Assembly: GCA_944319815.1 (NCBI GenBank)
Contig: CALUEX010000004.1
Location: 42,614-106,613 of the forward strand
Direction: 5' to 3'
DNA from: an uncultured Prevotella sp.
GTDB lineage: Bacteria; Bacteroidota; Bacteroidia; Bacteroidales; Bacteroidaceae
DNA: 64,000 nucleotides
In this document: in pieces, positions 1 to 8,146 of the stretch
Position numbering within the stretch: position 1 is the first letter of the stretch
How the letters are laid out: each line of letters begins with the position of its first letter
Made by a program: the position numbers and the translations under genes
Notes under the pieces: model-generated
Seen by the model: the letters and a program-made list of their open reading frames with translations, nothing else
Told to the model about the DNA's origin: nothing
The model's database searches: none

Positions 1-1811
1 TATGGTTTTCGGGGGCCAAGTATATGCTTGAGCACCTGAAGGTTGGTGTGCCTTACATCATTTTCGGCCGTCCGACGGTCTACGGCGGGCGCTTCCAGTT
101 TGCCCATCCCGACATCGACCCCGCTTCAGAGTTGCAGCTCTCCCAGATGGGCTTGCAGCCTTATTACGTCACGACGGAGCGGATGAAGAAGTCCGGGATG
201 ACCTCGCGGGCCGTGGAAAAGATAGTGAAGACCCTGCTTGAGGGCCTGAAAGAGCCGTTGGCGGAGACTTTGCCGCCGTTTATAACCGCCCCGTTGAACC
301 TCATGTCGAGGGACGAGGCATTCAGGAAAATACACGACCCCAGGCGGCACGACGACATAACGCGGGCCGAATACAGGCTTAAGTTCGAGGAACTTTTCTA
401 CGTACAGCTTAACATACTGCGCTATGCGAGCGACCGCAAGCGCAAGTTCCGCGGCTACGTGTTCAAGAGCGTAGGCGCTAAATTCAACGATTTTTACTTC
501 AATTACCTGCCGTTCCCGCTCACGGGGGCGCAGAAGCGCGTAATCAGGGAGATACGGCATGACATGGGCAGCGGGCGGCAGATGAACCGGCTGCTGCAGG
601 GCGACGTGGGCAGCGGCAAGACCTTGGTGGCCCTGATGTCGATGCTCATCGCGTTGGACAACGGTTTCCAGGCGTGCATCATGGCCCCGACGGAAATCCT
701 CGCGGAGCAACATCTCGACACAATAGCCAGCTTTCTCAACGGCATGGACGTCCGCGTGGAGCTGCTTACGGGCATGGTGAAGGGCAAGAGGCGGCGCGAG
801 GTGCTCGAAGGACTGGCTGACGGCCGTGTCGGCATACTCGTCGGCACGCACGCCGTGATAGAGGACAGTGTGCAGTTTGCCCGTCTCGGCTTCGTGGTAA
901 TCGACGAGCAGCACCGTTTCGGCGTTGTGCAGAGGGCAAAGCTGTGGAGCAAGAGCGACGTTCCGCCGCACGTGTTAGTGATGACGGCCACGCCCATTCC
1001 GCGCACGTTGGCCATGACAATCTATGGCGACCTTGACGTAAGCGTCATCGACGAGTTGCCGCCGGGGCGCAAACCCGTCGTCACCTTGCACAAGTATGAC
1101 GACCAGACGGTGAGCCTTTACAGCGGTGTGCGCCGCCAGGTCGGCGCCGGTCGCCAGGCGTATTTCGTGTTCCCGTTAATCAAGGAAAGCGAGAAAATCG
1201 ACCTGAAGAACCTCGAGGCAGGATACGAGTCGCTGTGCGAAGTGTTCCCGGAGTTCAGGCTCGGCAAGGTGCACGGCCGCATGAAGGCTGCCGAGAAGGA
1301 GGAGGAGATGCGCCGTTTCGTCAGCGGCGAGACGCAAATCCTCGTGGCAACGACGGTCATCGAGGTAGGGGTGAACGTGCCCAACGCCTCAATCATGGTG
1401 ATACTCAACGCCGAACGTTTCGGCCTGTCGCAGCTCCACCAGTTGAGGGGGCGCGTGGGCCGTGGTTCCGACCAGGCTTTCTGCATACTCGTAAGCAAGC
1501 GCAAGCTGACCGAGGACACGCGCAAGCGCATCGACATAATGTGCGACACGAACGACGGCTTCAAGATAGCCGAGGCCGACCTGAAGCTGCGTGGGCCGGG
1601 AGACCTGGAGGGAACGCAGCAGAGCGGCATGGCGTTTGACCTGAAAATCGCCAACGTGGCGAAAGACGGGCAGCTCGTGCAGCTGGCACGCGACGAGGCT
1701 TCAAAAATCATAGATGACGACCCCGCTTGCTCGAAGAGCGAATACTCCATGCTCTGGCAGAGGCTCAAGGCCCTGCGCAAGAACCTGCCGTATTTCGGCG
1801 AAATATCCTGA
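1..1811 (+). CDS. recG: ATP-dependent DNA helicase RecG (5' end outside window)
   Basis: RecG remodels stalled replication forks and Holliday junctions in the cytosol. The frame is already open at base 3, so the gene starts upstream; about 602 residues are seen against roughly 700 for the family, and the missing part is the N-terminal half of the wedge domain. The helicase motifs are complete: Walker A GDVGSGKT near base 600, the DEQHRFG form of motif II typical of RecG near 901, TATPIPRTLA near 983, and TTVIEVGVNVP and LHQLRGRVGRG between about 1350 and 1460. The stop at 1809-1811 is followed by a strong hairpin, so it is probably the last gene of its unit. Confidence 0.97.
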   Translation, partial: WFSGAKYMLEHLKVGVPYIIFGRPTVYGGRFQFAHPDIDPASELQLSQMGLQPYYVTTERMKKSGMTSRAVEKIVKTLLEGLKEPLAETLPPFITAPLNLMSRDEAFRKIHDPRRHDDITRAEYRLKFEELFYVQLNILRYASDRKRKFRGYVFKSVGAKFNDFYFNYLPFPLTGAQKRVIREIRHDMGSGRQMNRLLQGDVGSGKTLVALMSMLIALDNGFQACIMAPTEILAEQHLDTIASFLNGMDVRVELLTGMVKGKRRREVLEGLADGRVGILVGTHAVIEDSVQFARLGFVVIDEQHRFGVVQRAKLWSKSDVPPHVLVMTATPIPRTLAMTIYGDLDVSVIDELPPGRKPVVTLHKYDDQTVSLYSGVRRQVGAGRQAYFVFPLIKESEKIDLKNLEAGYESLCEVFPEFRLGKVHGRMKAAEKEEEMRRFVSGETQILVATTVIEVGVNVPNASIMVILNAERFGLSQLHQLRGRVGRGSDQAFCILVSKRKLTEDTRKRIDIMCDTNDGFKIAEADLKLRGPGDLEGTQQSGMAFDLKIANVAKDGQLVQLARDEASKIIDDDPACSKSEYSMLWQRLKALRKNLPYFGEIS

Positions 1812-1952
1812 CTTTGTTTCTTGTTTGGGGTAATGCAACTGTCGTTTGCTTACCGCTTTCGTGCTGGCCGGTGCTCCCGGCAGTGCGGCCTGTGCCTTCC
1901 CGCCATGCGAAAGGGCATGAATTGCCGTGCGAAAGGCCGTCAAACGCAACGT

Positions 1953-1989
1953 AAAAAGCCGTCAATCGCAGCGCGATTGACGGCTTTTT
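1953..1989. terminator. Perfect 17-bp hairpin between recG and the M16 protease gene
   Basis: Positions 1953-1969 and 1973-1989 are perfect inverted copies, with A5 at one end and T5 at the other and a 3-nt loop, so the hairpin could work in both directions between two convergent genes. The rest of the 340-base gap holds no gene. It includes a TTGGCTGTCAGG motif near 1999 that recurs beside the GGGCATC repeats at about 19,098 and 55,117. Confidence 0.75.
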
Positions 1990-2087
1990 GCAATGCCTTG
2001 GCTGTCAGGGGTTTACGCCGGCTATATGCCTGCACGATATATTGATGCGTATGTCGGCTTGCCGCTGTCAGCCAGTTAGGTAACGGA

Positions 2088-2126
2088 AAAGCCCCTTCCC
2101 TGCGTCGTCCGCAGGAAAGGGGCTTT
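2088..2126 (-). terminator. Terminator of the M16 protease gene
   Basis: A 16-bp stem (2088-2103 with 2111-2126, one wobble pair) with a 7-nt loop lies 25 bases beyond the minus-strand stop codon. The stem base is AAAG/CTTT, giving a short U run on the minus strand. Confidence 0.7.
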
Positions 2127-2151
2127 ACTGTTGAGGCCGTCAGGCCTGGTG

Positions 2152-4986
2152 TTATTTCTTTGCCGTTTCGGGCAGCATTACCACCTTGACGCTGTTTCCG
2201 CCGGCGAAGATTACGTCCTTGACGAACTTCGCAACCTTTTCCGGTGTCAGTGCGTTCACGATTTTCTTGTAGTCGGTGTAGTTGTCAACGCCGAACTCGC
2301 TGTAGTTGTCAATCACGCCAATCCAGTAGCTGTTGGTCTTGGCCTCGTCGTCGGCACGCTTCAGCATCAGCTCCTTGACCTTGTTGAGCATATCGGCGTC
2401 AACGGTAGTGCAGAGCTTGTGCGCCTCCTCGTCCATGATTTGCAGCGCGAGGTCGCTCTTTGACGGGTCCATCGGGCATACGCCGATGAGGTAAGTGAAC
2501 GGCGTGTCGCCTCCGAGGTTGGCCCTTCCCTGTGCTCCGGCCGAGTAGGCTGCACCTGCATCCTCGCGGATTTTCTTCAGGTAAATCATCTCGAGCACCT
2601 GCCCGGCAGCGCTTGCGGTTATCGCGTTCTCAAGCGAATAAGGCACGTTGAGGTTGTACCAGTACATATAAGCTGTGGCCTTCGGTGTCTCCATCTTGCG
2701 CGTGAACTTGTTTTCGGCGTTCCCCTTGGCGTAAGTTGACACCTTCTTCCAGTTCTCCTTCTTACCGTTCGACGGCAGCGATGCTATGTACTGCTCTATG
2801 AGCGGACGGATGGCAGCCTCGTCGAAGTTGCCTACGATGGTGAAGGTGAAGTCGCCGGCGTTAGCTGTGCGCTCCTTGGCGATTTGCAGTATGCGGTCAT
2901 AGTTGATGTCCTTGAGCTCTTCGAGCTTCAGGTTCATGAAGCGCTTGTTGTGGCTGTAGAGCGTTGCCATCAGTGAGTCGCTGACTGCTCCTTCGGGAGA
3001 CAGCTCCTGGTTCTTGAGCAATGTCTCGAGCGTGGTCATCAGTTGGCCGTAGCTCTTTTCGTCTTTCCTTATGTCGGTGAAGTAGAGGTAAGTGAGCTGG
3101 AACAGCGTTTCGAGGTCTTTCGGGGTAGATTGTCCGCTGAGCCCTTCATGGAAGTTGTTGAGCACGAGGTTGACGTTCGCCTGCTTTCCGGCGAGCGCTT
3201 TCTGCAGTTCGGTTACGCTGAAGTTGCCGAGTCCGCTTGATGCTATCACCATGTCGAAGGCCTTTGCGTTGACGATGTCCTCGTCGCCGAGCAATGATGA
3301 GCCGCCTTTCGACGATGCGTTGAGTATAACCTCGTCGTCCTTGAAGTCGGTCTTTTTCAGCAACACACGCGCTCCGTTAGAGAGGGTAAGCTCCTTGTAG
3401 CCGAGCGCCTTGTTCTCCTTTTCGCTCGTGATGGTGCCTTTTGCCGGCAGGTTGGCGATGAGCGGTTCCTGCTTTACGTTGTCAACCCACGCCGTGAGCT
3501 GCTCTCCGTGCACGCTGTCGATGGCCTTCTTGATGCCTTCGGGCGTGGGATAGACGGCTCCTTCCTTCTCGGTGTTGAAGCTGAGCACCACGAGGTTGGT
3601 GTCGGTAAGGCTGACGAGCTGCTTCAGGTTCTCGTTGATTACGTCTACGGGAATGGCCTGTGAGAGCTGTTGCATCATCATGTATTCGTCGTCGATTGAA
3701 AGTATTGGCTCGTTGTCGAGGAAGTGCCTGGTGTAGAGCTGGCAGTAAACGCCGTTCTCGCGCTTGTTGCGGTTGGTGTATGTCTTCTCGAGCTGGCTCA
3801 TGTAGTCAGACTTCGCACGGACGAACTCTGTAGGGGTGAAGCCGAACTTCGTGGCGCGAATAACCTCGCGTAGTGCAGCGGAGATGGCTGCGTCGGTCTG
3901 TCCGGGTTTGGGAACGCACACTACAGTGAAGGCGTCTTTTGTCTTGGCGAAGATGTAGTCGCCGTCGCCTACGAAAGCCTGGACGAACGGGCAGTCTGCG
4001 TTTTGCGCCACTTCGGCGAGTCGTGCGTTAAGCATCTGGGTCGAAAGGTTGGTGGCATACTGCTGTACGAGATACATTGGGTTGTTCTTCAGGCTGTCGG
4101 GCACTGCCTCGTGCTTGAACATTATCTGCACGATGTTTACCTGTTGCTCCTTGTCTTTGTCAACGACGATGATTGCCTCGTTGTTGTCAGGCACGGGTTC
4201 GGCCACTACCGGTGCGGCGTTGGGGTCGAGCTTGATGCCGCTGAACATTTCTTTTATCTTGGCTTCGGTGCGGTCAACGTCGATGTCTCCTACCACGATG
4301 ATGGCCTGGTTGTCCGGCCTGTACCACTTGTGGTAATACTGGCGCAGCACCTCCGGCTTGAAGTTCTTTACTATCTCCATCGTTCCAATGGGCATACGGC
4401 GGCCGTACTTGCTGCCCGGGTAGAGCTTCTCGAGGTTGCGCTCGAACATTCTCTGGTCGGGAGACGAGCGCAGGCGCCATTCGCTCTCGATTACTCCGCG
4501 CTCCTTGTCAATCTCGTCAGCGTCGAGCGTGAGGCCGTTTGACCAGTCTTTCAGCACGAGCAGGCATGAGTCGAGCGATGCAACGTTGTTCGAGGGAACG
4601 TTGTCGATATTGTAAACCGTCTCGGCGATGGACGTGTAGGCATTGAGGTCGCGGCCGAATTCCACGCCGATGGAGCGCAGGTAGCTGAGCAGCTTGTCGC
4701 CCGGATAATTGTCCGAGCCGTTGAAAGCCATGTGTTCAAGGAAGTGTGCCAGTCCGCGCTGGTTCTCCTCTTCCTGTATCGAACCCACTCGCTGGGCGAT
4801 GTAGAAGTTGACACGATGCTCCGGATAGCCGTTGTGGCGGATGTAATAGGTAAGTCCGTTGGGCAGTTTGCCAATCCTGACGGCAGAGTCTACCGGGAGT
4901 GGCGGCATCTGCATACCTTGCGCCATGACCGCAGCCGTGCTCGCAATGAACAGCAATGCTGCGGCAAAAAGATGTTTTATTTTCAT
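2152..4986 (-). CDS. Secreted zinc protease, M16 (pitrilysin/insulinase) family
   Basis: A 944-residue two-lobed M16 metallopeptidase, expected to degrade peptides in the periplasm or at the outer membrane. A signal peptide occupies about residues 1-22 and ends in AAVMAQ. The inverted zinc motif HFLEH is at residues 81-85 and the further zinc-ligand glutamate lies in KERGVIESEW (about 161-170), so the N-terminal lobe should be active. The C-terminal half carries a second pair of M16 domains without the motif, as is usual for full-length Bacteroidetes members. It stands alone on the minus strand with its own terminator. Confidence 0.93.
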   Translation of the reverse strand: MKIKHLFAAALLFIASTAAVMAQGMQMPPLPVDSAVRIGKLPNGLTYYIRHNGYPEHRVNFYIAQRVGSIQEEENQRGLAHFLEHMAFNGSDNYPGDKLLSYLRSIGVEFGRDLNAYTSIAETVYNIDNVPSNNVASLDSCLLVLKDWSNGLTLDADEIDKERGVIESEWRLRSSPDQRMFERNLEKLYPGSKYGRRMPIGTMEIVKNFKPEVLRQYYHKWYRPDNQAIIVVGDIDVDRTEAKIKEMFSGIKLDPNAAPVVAEPVPDNNEAIIVVDKDKEQQVNIVQIMFKHEAVPDSLKNNPMYLVQQYATNLSTQMLNARLAEVAQNADCPFVQAFVGDGDYIFAKTKDAFTVVCVPKPGQTDAAISAALREVIRATKFGFTPTEFVRAKSDYMSQLEKTYTNRNKRENGVYCQLYTRHFLDNEPILSIDDEYMMMQQLSQAIPVDVINENLKQLVSLTDTNLVVLSFNTEKEGAVYPTPEGIKKAIDSVHGEQLTAWVDNVKQEPLIANLPAKGTITSEKENKALGYKELTLSNGARVLLKKTDFKDDEVILNASSKGGSSLLGDEDIVNAKAFDMVIASSGLGNFSVTELQKALAGKQANVNLVLNNFHEGLSGQSTPKDLETLFQLTYLYFTDIRKDEKSYGQLMTTLETLLKNQELSPEGAVSDSLMATLYSHNKRFMNLKLEELKDINYDRILQIAKERTANAGDFTFTIVGNFDEAAIRPLIEQYIASLPSNGKKENWKKVSTYAKGNAENKFTRKMETPKATAYMYWYNLNVPYSLENAITASAAGQVLEMIYLKKIREDAGAAYSAGAQGRANLGGDTPFTYLIGVCPMDPSKSDLALQIMDEEAHKLCTTVDADMLNKVKELMLKRADDEAKTNSYWIGVIDNYSEFGVDNYTDYKKIVNALTPEKVAKFVKDVIFAGGNSVKVVMLPETAKK

Positions 4987-5122
4987 AAGGTTACGGTTTT
5001 AAATGGTTCACAAAAATAGTTGTTTATTGTTTTAACACAGTTGATTGGTTGTTATATTTAATAAAATTTATATGTTTCCCGGCTTAAAATGCCTTTTCCG
5101 TCGGTATCCGCGGCTTGCCGGC

Positions 5123-5335
5123 TTACGGCTCGTCGCGGTATTCGAGCAGGTCGCCAGGCTGGCATTCGAGTTCGCGGCAGATGGCTTCCAGTGTGGTGAA
5201 GCGCACGGCCTTGGCCTTGCCTGTCTTCAGGATTGACAGGTTTGCCTGTGTCAGGCCTACTCGCTCGGCCAGTTCGCCGAGTGAGATTTTGCGCTTGGCC
5301 ATCTCCACGTCCAGGTTTACTATTATTTTTCCCAT
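5123..5335 (-). CDS. Small XRE/Cro-type HTH regulator (YozG-like)
   Basis: A 70-residue protein that is almost only a helix-turn-helix domain: KISLGELAERVGLTQANLS followed by a recognition helix and LECQPGDLLEY. Stand-alone Cro/C1-type proteins of this size are very often encoded next to DUF2975 membrane proteins, as here (57-base gap, same strand). It probably binds DNA as a dimer; the TTTATCG inverted and direct repeats around the operon promoter at about 6,169-6,253 are the natural candidate sites. Ligand and wider targets cannot be read from the sequence. Confidence 0.85.
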   Translation of the reverse strand: MGKIIVNLDVEMAKRKISLGELAERVGLTQANLSILKTGKAKAVRFTTLEAICRELECQPGDLLEYRDEP

Positions 5336-5392
5336 ATTCAGTTCGGTGCCTCTTTGTCCGCATTTGTTGAGTGTGCGGCGCTGCGTTCTTGG

Positions 5393-6040
5393 TTATATTG
5401 TCAGTTCCTGTTCCTCTTTCATCTTCAGCCCGATAGCGAATGCCTCGGCCATTACGAGCGAAAACAGCCCGAAGATGATGCTTGTGATGTTGACGGCAGA
5501 GCTGTAGTCAACCACGTATCCTTCGAGGCTGAACACCTGTTGGGCTATGTACGTGTCGTAGCAGCCGTCGGCCGAGGCTATCGCGCCTGCCGCCACGAGG
5601 CACCACCCCATGACGCGGAGCAGACTGATGTTGCGGCGGCTGAAGATGATGCTCTTGTTGATGTTGCGCACGAAGATGATGAACGCCACGAGGGCGGCCA
5701 CCCCAACGACGGCAAGGGCCAGCGTGTAGAGCAGCTTGAACATGGCGACAAACGGGCTTACGTGCTCCTTCATCGGCACAATCAGTTGCGTGGGCCACGC
5801 TTCCCGGCTTTCGCCGGAGCTGTTGCCGGTCATCGTTACGGCGTTGGCCTCGTTGATTTCTACCGGCAGCAGCGATATGTTGCAGTAGTTGCTCAGCGAC
5901 GTTTCGTGTATGGCGCGCTTCTCCATGCCTTGCTTCATGCCGGCAGAGAAGCCCGTGACGGCGGCGTTCGACATGGCCAGCAGGTCACAGACTATGGCCA
6001 CGAAGATTAATGCGCAGAACAGGTTGAGTTTCTTTTTCAT
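5393..6040 (-). CDS. DUF2975 family inner-membrane protein
   Basis: A 215-residue protein with an N-terminal membrane segment (about 7-27), a roughly 70-residue extracytoplasmic loop and three further hydrophobic segments (about 103-125, 142-162, 185-205), matching the DUF2975 layout of a loop followed by a cluster of helices. The biochemical role of the family is unknown. It is first in a two-gene operon with the small HTH protein, suggesting a membrane sensor/regulator pair, though that is inferred from context only. Its transcript probably has a 140-base leader with a GC-rich stem-loop close to the start codon. Confidence 0.8.
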   Translation of the reverse strand: MKKKLNLFCALIFVAIVCDLLAMSNAAVTGFSAGMKQGMEKRAIHETSLSNYCNISLLPVEINEANAVTMTGNSSGESREAWPTQLIVPMKEHVSPFVAMFKLLYTLALAVVGVAALVAFIIFVRNINKSIIFSRRNISLLRVMGWCLVAAGAIASADGCYDTYIAQQVFSLEGYVVDYSSAVNITSIIFGLFSLVMAEAFAIGLKMKEEQELTI

Positions 6041-6066
6041 AGCCTTGGTGTTTTTTCCCCTTACTG

Positions 6067-6097
6067 GCGGCTGCCGTTTTTTACTTACGGCAGCCGC
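6067..6097 (-). promoter_or_regulatory. GC-rich stem-loop in the DUF2975 leader
   Basis: An 11-bp perfect stem (6067-6077 with 6087-6097) lies 27 bases upstream of the DUF2975 start codon and inside the predicted 5' leader. It is not followed by a long U run, so it may affect translation or RNA stability rather than terminate. Confidence 0.5.
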
Positions 6098-6168
6098 TTT
6101 TCGGGTCTTGCTTGTTTTTAGAGAGTATTTGCTTTTTACTTTGGCTCTTTATTGATATTTGGATATTA

Positions 6169-6253
6169 TTTATCGTTTATCGATATGCAAAGGTATGGAT
6201 AATATTTGGAACTGCCAAATGTTTTCAATAAAAATTTATCGAAAAACGATAAA
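6169..6253 (-). promoter_or_regulatory. Promoter and TTTATCG operator sites of the DUF2975-HTH operon
   Basis: On the minus strand a -7 box TACCTTTG (6195-6188) has TTTGG 20 bases upstream (6219-6215), a good match to the Bacteroidetes sigma consensus. TTTATCG occurs twice in tandem at 6169-6182 and runs into CGATA, just downstream of the -7 box, and again as an inverted pair TTTATCG-N5-CGATAAA at 6235-6253 just upstream of the -33 element. Sites on both sides of the promoter fit autoregulation by the small HTH protein; that link is inference. Confidence 0.6.
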
Positions 6254-6278
6254 AAGCCCCACGGGAGGGCTCTTTTTA
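6251..6278 (-). terminator. Possible terminator downstream of xerD
   Basis: An imperfect hairpin with AAAAAG and CTTTTT flanks around a GC-rich core. It would end minus-strand transcription from xerD before the DUF2975 promoter. Confidence 0.4.
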
Positions 6279-6280
6279 TC

Positions 6281-6420
6281 AAGAATTAAGAGTCAAGGAT
6301 TAAGAAAATACGCTTTCGTCCATAGGGCATTAGTCTGCGCACTGCTACATATTTTCTTAACCCTTGGCTCTTAATTCTTAATTCGCGAAGTGTTGTTTCC
6401 TTAATCCTTTACTCTTACTC
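6281..6420. repeat. Inverted low-complexity repeat pair (TTAAGAATTAAG type)
   Basis: The arms 6281-6309 and 6351-6379 are near-perfect inverted copies built from TTAAG/TCAAGG words; a further half copy follows at 6399-6420, up to the xerD stop codon. It is one of about a dozen such families in this window. Confidence 0.75.
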
Positions 6421-6424
6421 TTGG

Positions 6425-7336
6425 TTATTTCAAGTTCCTCGGGTGGTGTTCCAGGATTTCGCGGCGCAGCTCGGACGTGTCTATGTGGGTGTATATTTCG
6501 GTGGTGCCGATGCTCTCGTGCCCCAGCATGGCCTGTATGGCGCGCAGGTCGGCGCCGCCCTCGAGCAGTGCGGTGGCGAAGCTGTGGCGCAGGGTGTGCG
6601 GGCTGATTGTCTTCTTTATGCCGGCTTCCGTGCCGAGGCGCTTAATCATGATGAGTATCATCGTGCGTGTGAGATGTGCCCCGCGGCGGTTTAGGAACAC
6701 GTAGTCCTCCTCGCCTGGCTTGATGTCCATGCGGCAACGGTCGTCGAACCACAGGCGCAGCTGCCTTATTGCGCTCTCCGATATGGGCACGAGACGCTCC
6801 TTGCGGCCCTTGCCCATGACGCGGACGAAGCGCTCGTCGAGGTAGAGGTCTGAGAGGCGGAGCGTCACCAGTTCGCTGACGCGCAGCCCGCAGCTGAAGA
6901 GCACCTCGATGATGGCCTTGTTGCGCTGGCCCTCCCACTTGCTTAGGTCTACCGCTTGCTCCAGTCGGTCTACCTCCTCGGTGGTGAGCACTTCGGGCAG
7001 GTGGTCGTCGGTCTGCGGCGACTCAAGCAGCTCCGTGGGGTCGTCGGCTATGTAGCCGTCGGCCTGGAGGAAGCGGTAGAACGTCCTCACACCGCTCAGT
7101 ATGCGGCACTGCGAGCGCGGGCTGACGCCGAGGTCGTGCAGCGATGCTGCGAATGCCTGCAGGTCTTGCAGCCTTGCGTCTTGCGGCTCTATGCCCTCGG
7201 TCTTGAGGTAGTGCAGCAGTTTCCCTATGTCGCGCATATAGGCATCGAGCGTGTTGGGAGTGAAGTTGCGCTGCAATTTCATGTATCGGCGGTAGGCATT
7301 TACCATGTTGGTTGGCGTTTTGTTCTTGTTTTCCAT
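6425..7336 (-). CDS. xerD: Tyrosine recombinase XerD
   Basis: A 303-residue site-specific recombinase that with XerC resolves chromosome dimers at dif. The N-terminal SAM-like DNA-binding domain is at about 11-95. The catalytic set is complete: Arg152 in CGLRVSE, Lys in GKGRKER (about 176-179), His247 and Arg250 in PHTLRHSF, His273 in LGHESI and the nucleophile Tyr282. The frame is open further upstream to a GTG at 7408, but ATG 7336 gives the usual family length and starts at a normal N-terminus. It is single copy with no adjacent element ends, so it is more likely the housekeeping enzyme than an integrase. Confidence 0.92.
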   Translation of the reverse strand: MENKNKTPTNMVNAYRRYMKLQRNFTPNTLDAYMRDIGKLLHYLKTEGIEPQDARLQDLQAFAASLHDLGVSPRSQCRILSGVRTFYRFLQADGYIADDPTELLESPQTDDHLPEVLTTEEVDRLEQAVDLSKWEGQRNKAIIEVLFSCGLRVSELVTLRLSDLYLDERFVRVMGKGRKERLVPISESAIRQLRLWFDDRCRMDIKPGEEDYVFLNRRGAHLTRTMILIMIKRLGTEAGIKKTISPHTLRHSFATALLEGGADLRAIQAMLGHESIGTTEIYTHIDTSELRREILEHHPRNLK

Positions 7337-7353
7337 ATATTTTCGTACTTTTG
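7323..7353 (+). promoter_or_regulatory. Probable aroQ promoter
   Basis: A -7 box TACTTTTG at 7346-7353 with TTCTTG about 17 bases upstream. Transcription would start near 7360, giving a leader of about 95 bases for aroQ. Confidence 0.5.
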
Positions 7354-7429
7354 CACCGTAGTGAGCGTGCCTGCGCGTTATTGTGGCAGCCGTAATGCCG
7401 GTCTGCACAGTCTCGCGGCATCGTCACGG

Positions 7430-7437
7430 CAAAGTTA
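7430..7437 (-). promoter_or_regulatory. Probable xerD -7 box
   Basis: TAACTTTG on the minus strand; no convincing -33 element. If used, the xerD and aroQ leaders are complementary over about 60 bases. Confidence 0.35.
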
Positions 7438-7454
7438 AACAAATTTATCCGATT

Positions 7455-7880
7455 ATGAAAATATTGGTACTTAACGGACCGAACCTGAACCTATTGGGCA
7501 CCCGCGAGCCGGGCATCTACGGCAGCAGCTCGTTCGACAACTACCTGCCGAGGCTGCGCGAGGCCTTCCCCGGCGTAGAGATTGAATACTTCCAGAGCAA
7601 CGTCGAGGGCGTGATGATTGACAAGATGCAGGAAGTGGGCTTCACGTATGACGGCATCGTGCTCAATGCCGGTGCCTACACGCACACCAGCGTGGCCCTG
7701 CAAGACTGCATACGCTCGCTGAAGTGCCCCGTGGTGGAGGTTCACATATCCAACGTGCACAAGCGCGAGGAGTTCCGCCACAAGTCGATGCTCTCGTGCG
7801 CCTGCCTCGGCGTAATCTGCGGTTTCGGCCTTGACTCGTATCGGTTGGCCGTAAGCGCTATATTAATGCATAATGCATAA
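7455..7880 (+). CDS. aroQ: Type II 3-dehydroquinate dehydratase
   Basis: Catalyses the third step of the shikimate pathway, 3-dehydroquinate to 3-dehydroshikimate, in the cytosol as a dodecamer. At 141 residues it has the family length and all signatures: NGPNLNLLGTREPGIYG at the N-terminus with the active-site lid, NAGAYTHTSVA around residue 77, and the substrate-binding VEVHISNVHKREEFRHKS stretch. ATG 7455 was chosen over an upstream in-frame start at 7383 because homologues begin at MKILVLNGPN. Oddly, the last few residues (LMHNA) and the stop codon are written by the AT-rich intergenic repeat that begins at about 7866. Confidence 0.95.
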   Translation: MKILVLNGPNLNLLGTREPGIYGSSSFDNYLPRLREAFPGVEIEYFQSNVEGVMIDKMQEVGFTYDGIVLNAGAYTHTSVALQDCIRSLKCPVVEVHISNVHKREEFRHKSMLSCACLGVICGFGLDSYRLAVSAILMHNA

Positions 7881-8146
7881 TTTTTATAATGCATAATGCA
7901 CAATTCACAATGCATAATCAGGGCATACGCCGTAACGCCCCAATGGAGTGGGCGCTTGGCTGTTTCCCGGGATTATGTGTGGGTTATGCTGAACGGCGTA
8001 AGCCATAATTATGCATTGTGAATTATGCATTATGAATTGCCACAGGCCTAAATTATGAATTATGCATTATGAATTATGCATTATAAGAATGTTTTGTTTA
8101 ACGGCGTCAGCCATAATTATGCATTATGAATTATGCATTATGAATT
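7866..8146. repeat. AT-rich ATAATGCATAAT inverted repeat cluster
   Basis: A left arm at 7866-7918 and three right arms at 8003-8038, 8051-8084 and 8112-8146, all built from CATAATGCATAATTCA-like words; each arm is also partly palindromic. The cluster fills the whole gap between aroQ and the methyltransferase gene, and both genes end or begin inside it. The spacer at 7921-7990 contains its own GC-rich inverted words around CGCCGTAA. Confidence 0.85.

Noticed and set aside
6425-7336. xerD considered as integrase of a mobile element.
   Set aside because: No attachment-site duplication, excisionase or mobility genes nearby; length and motifs fit the housekeeping recombinase.
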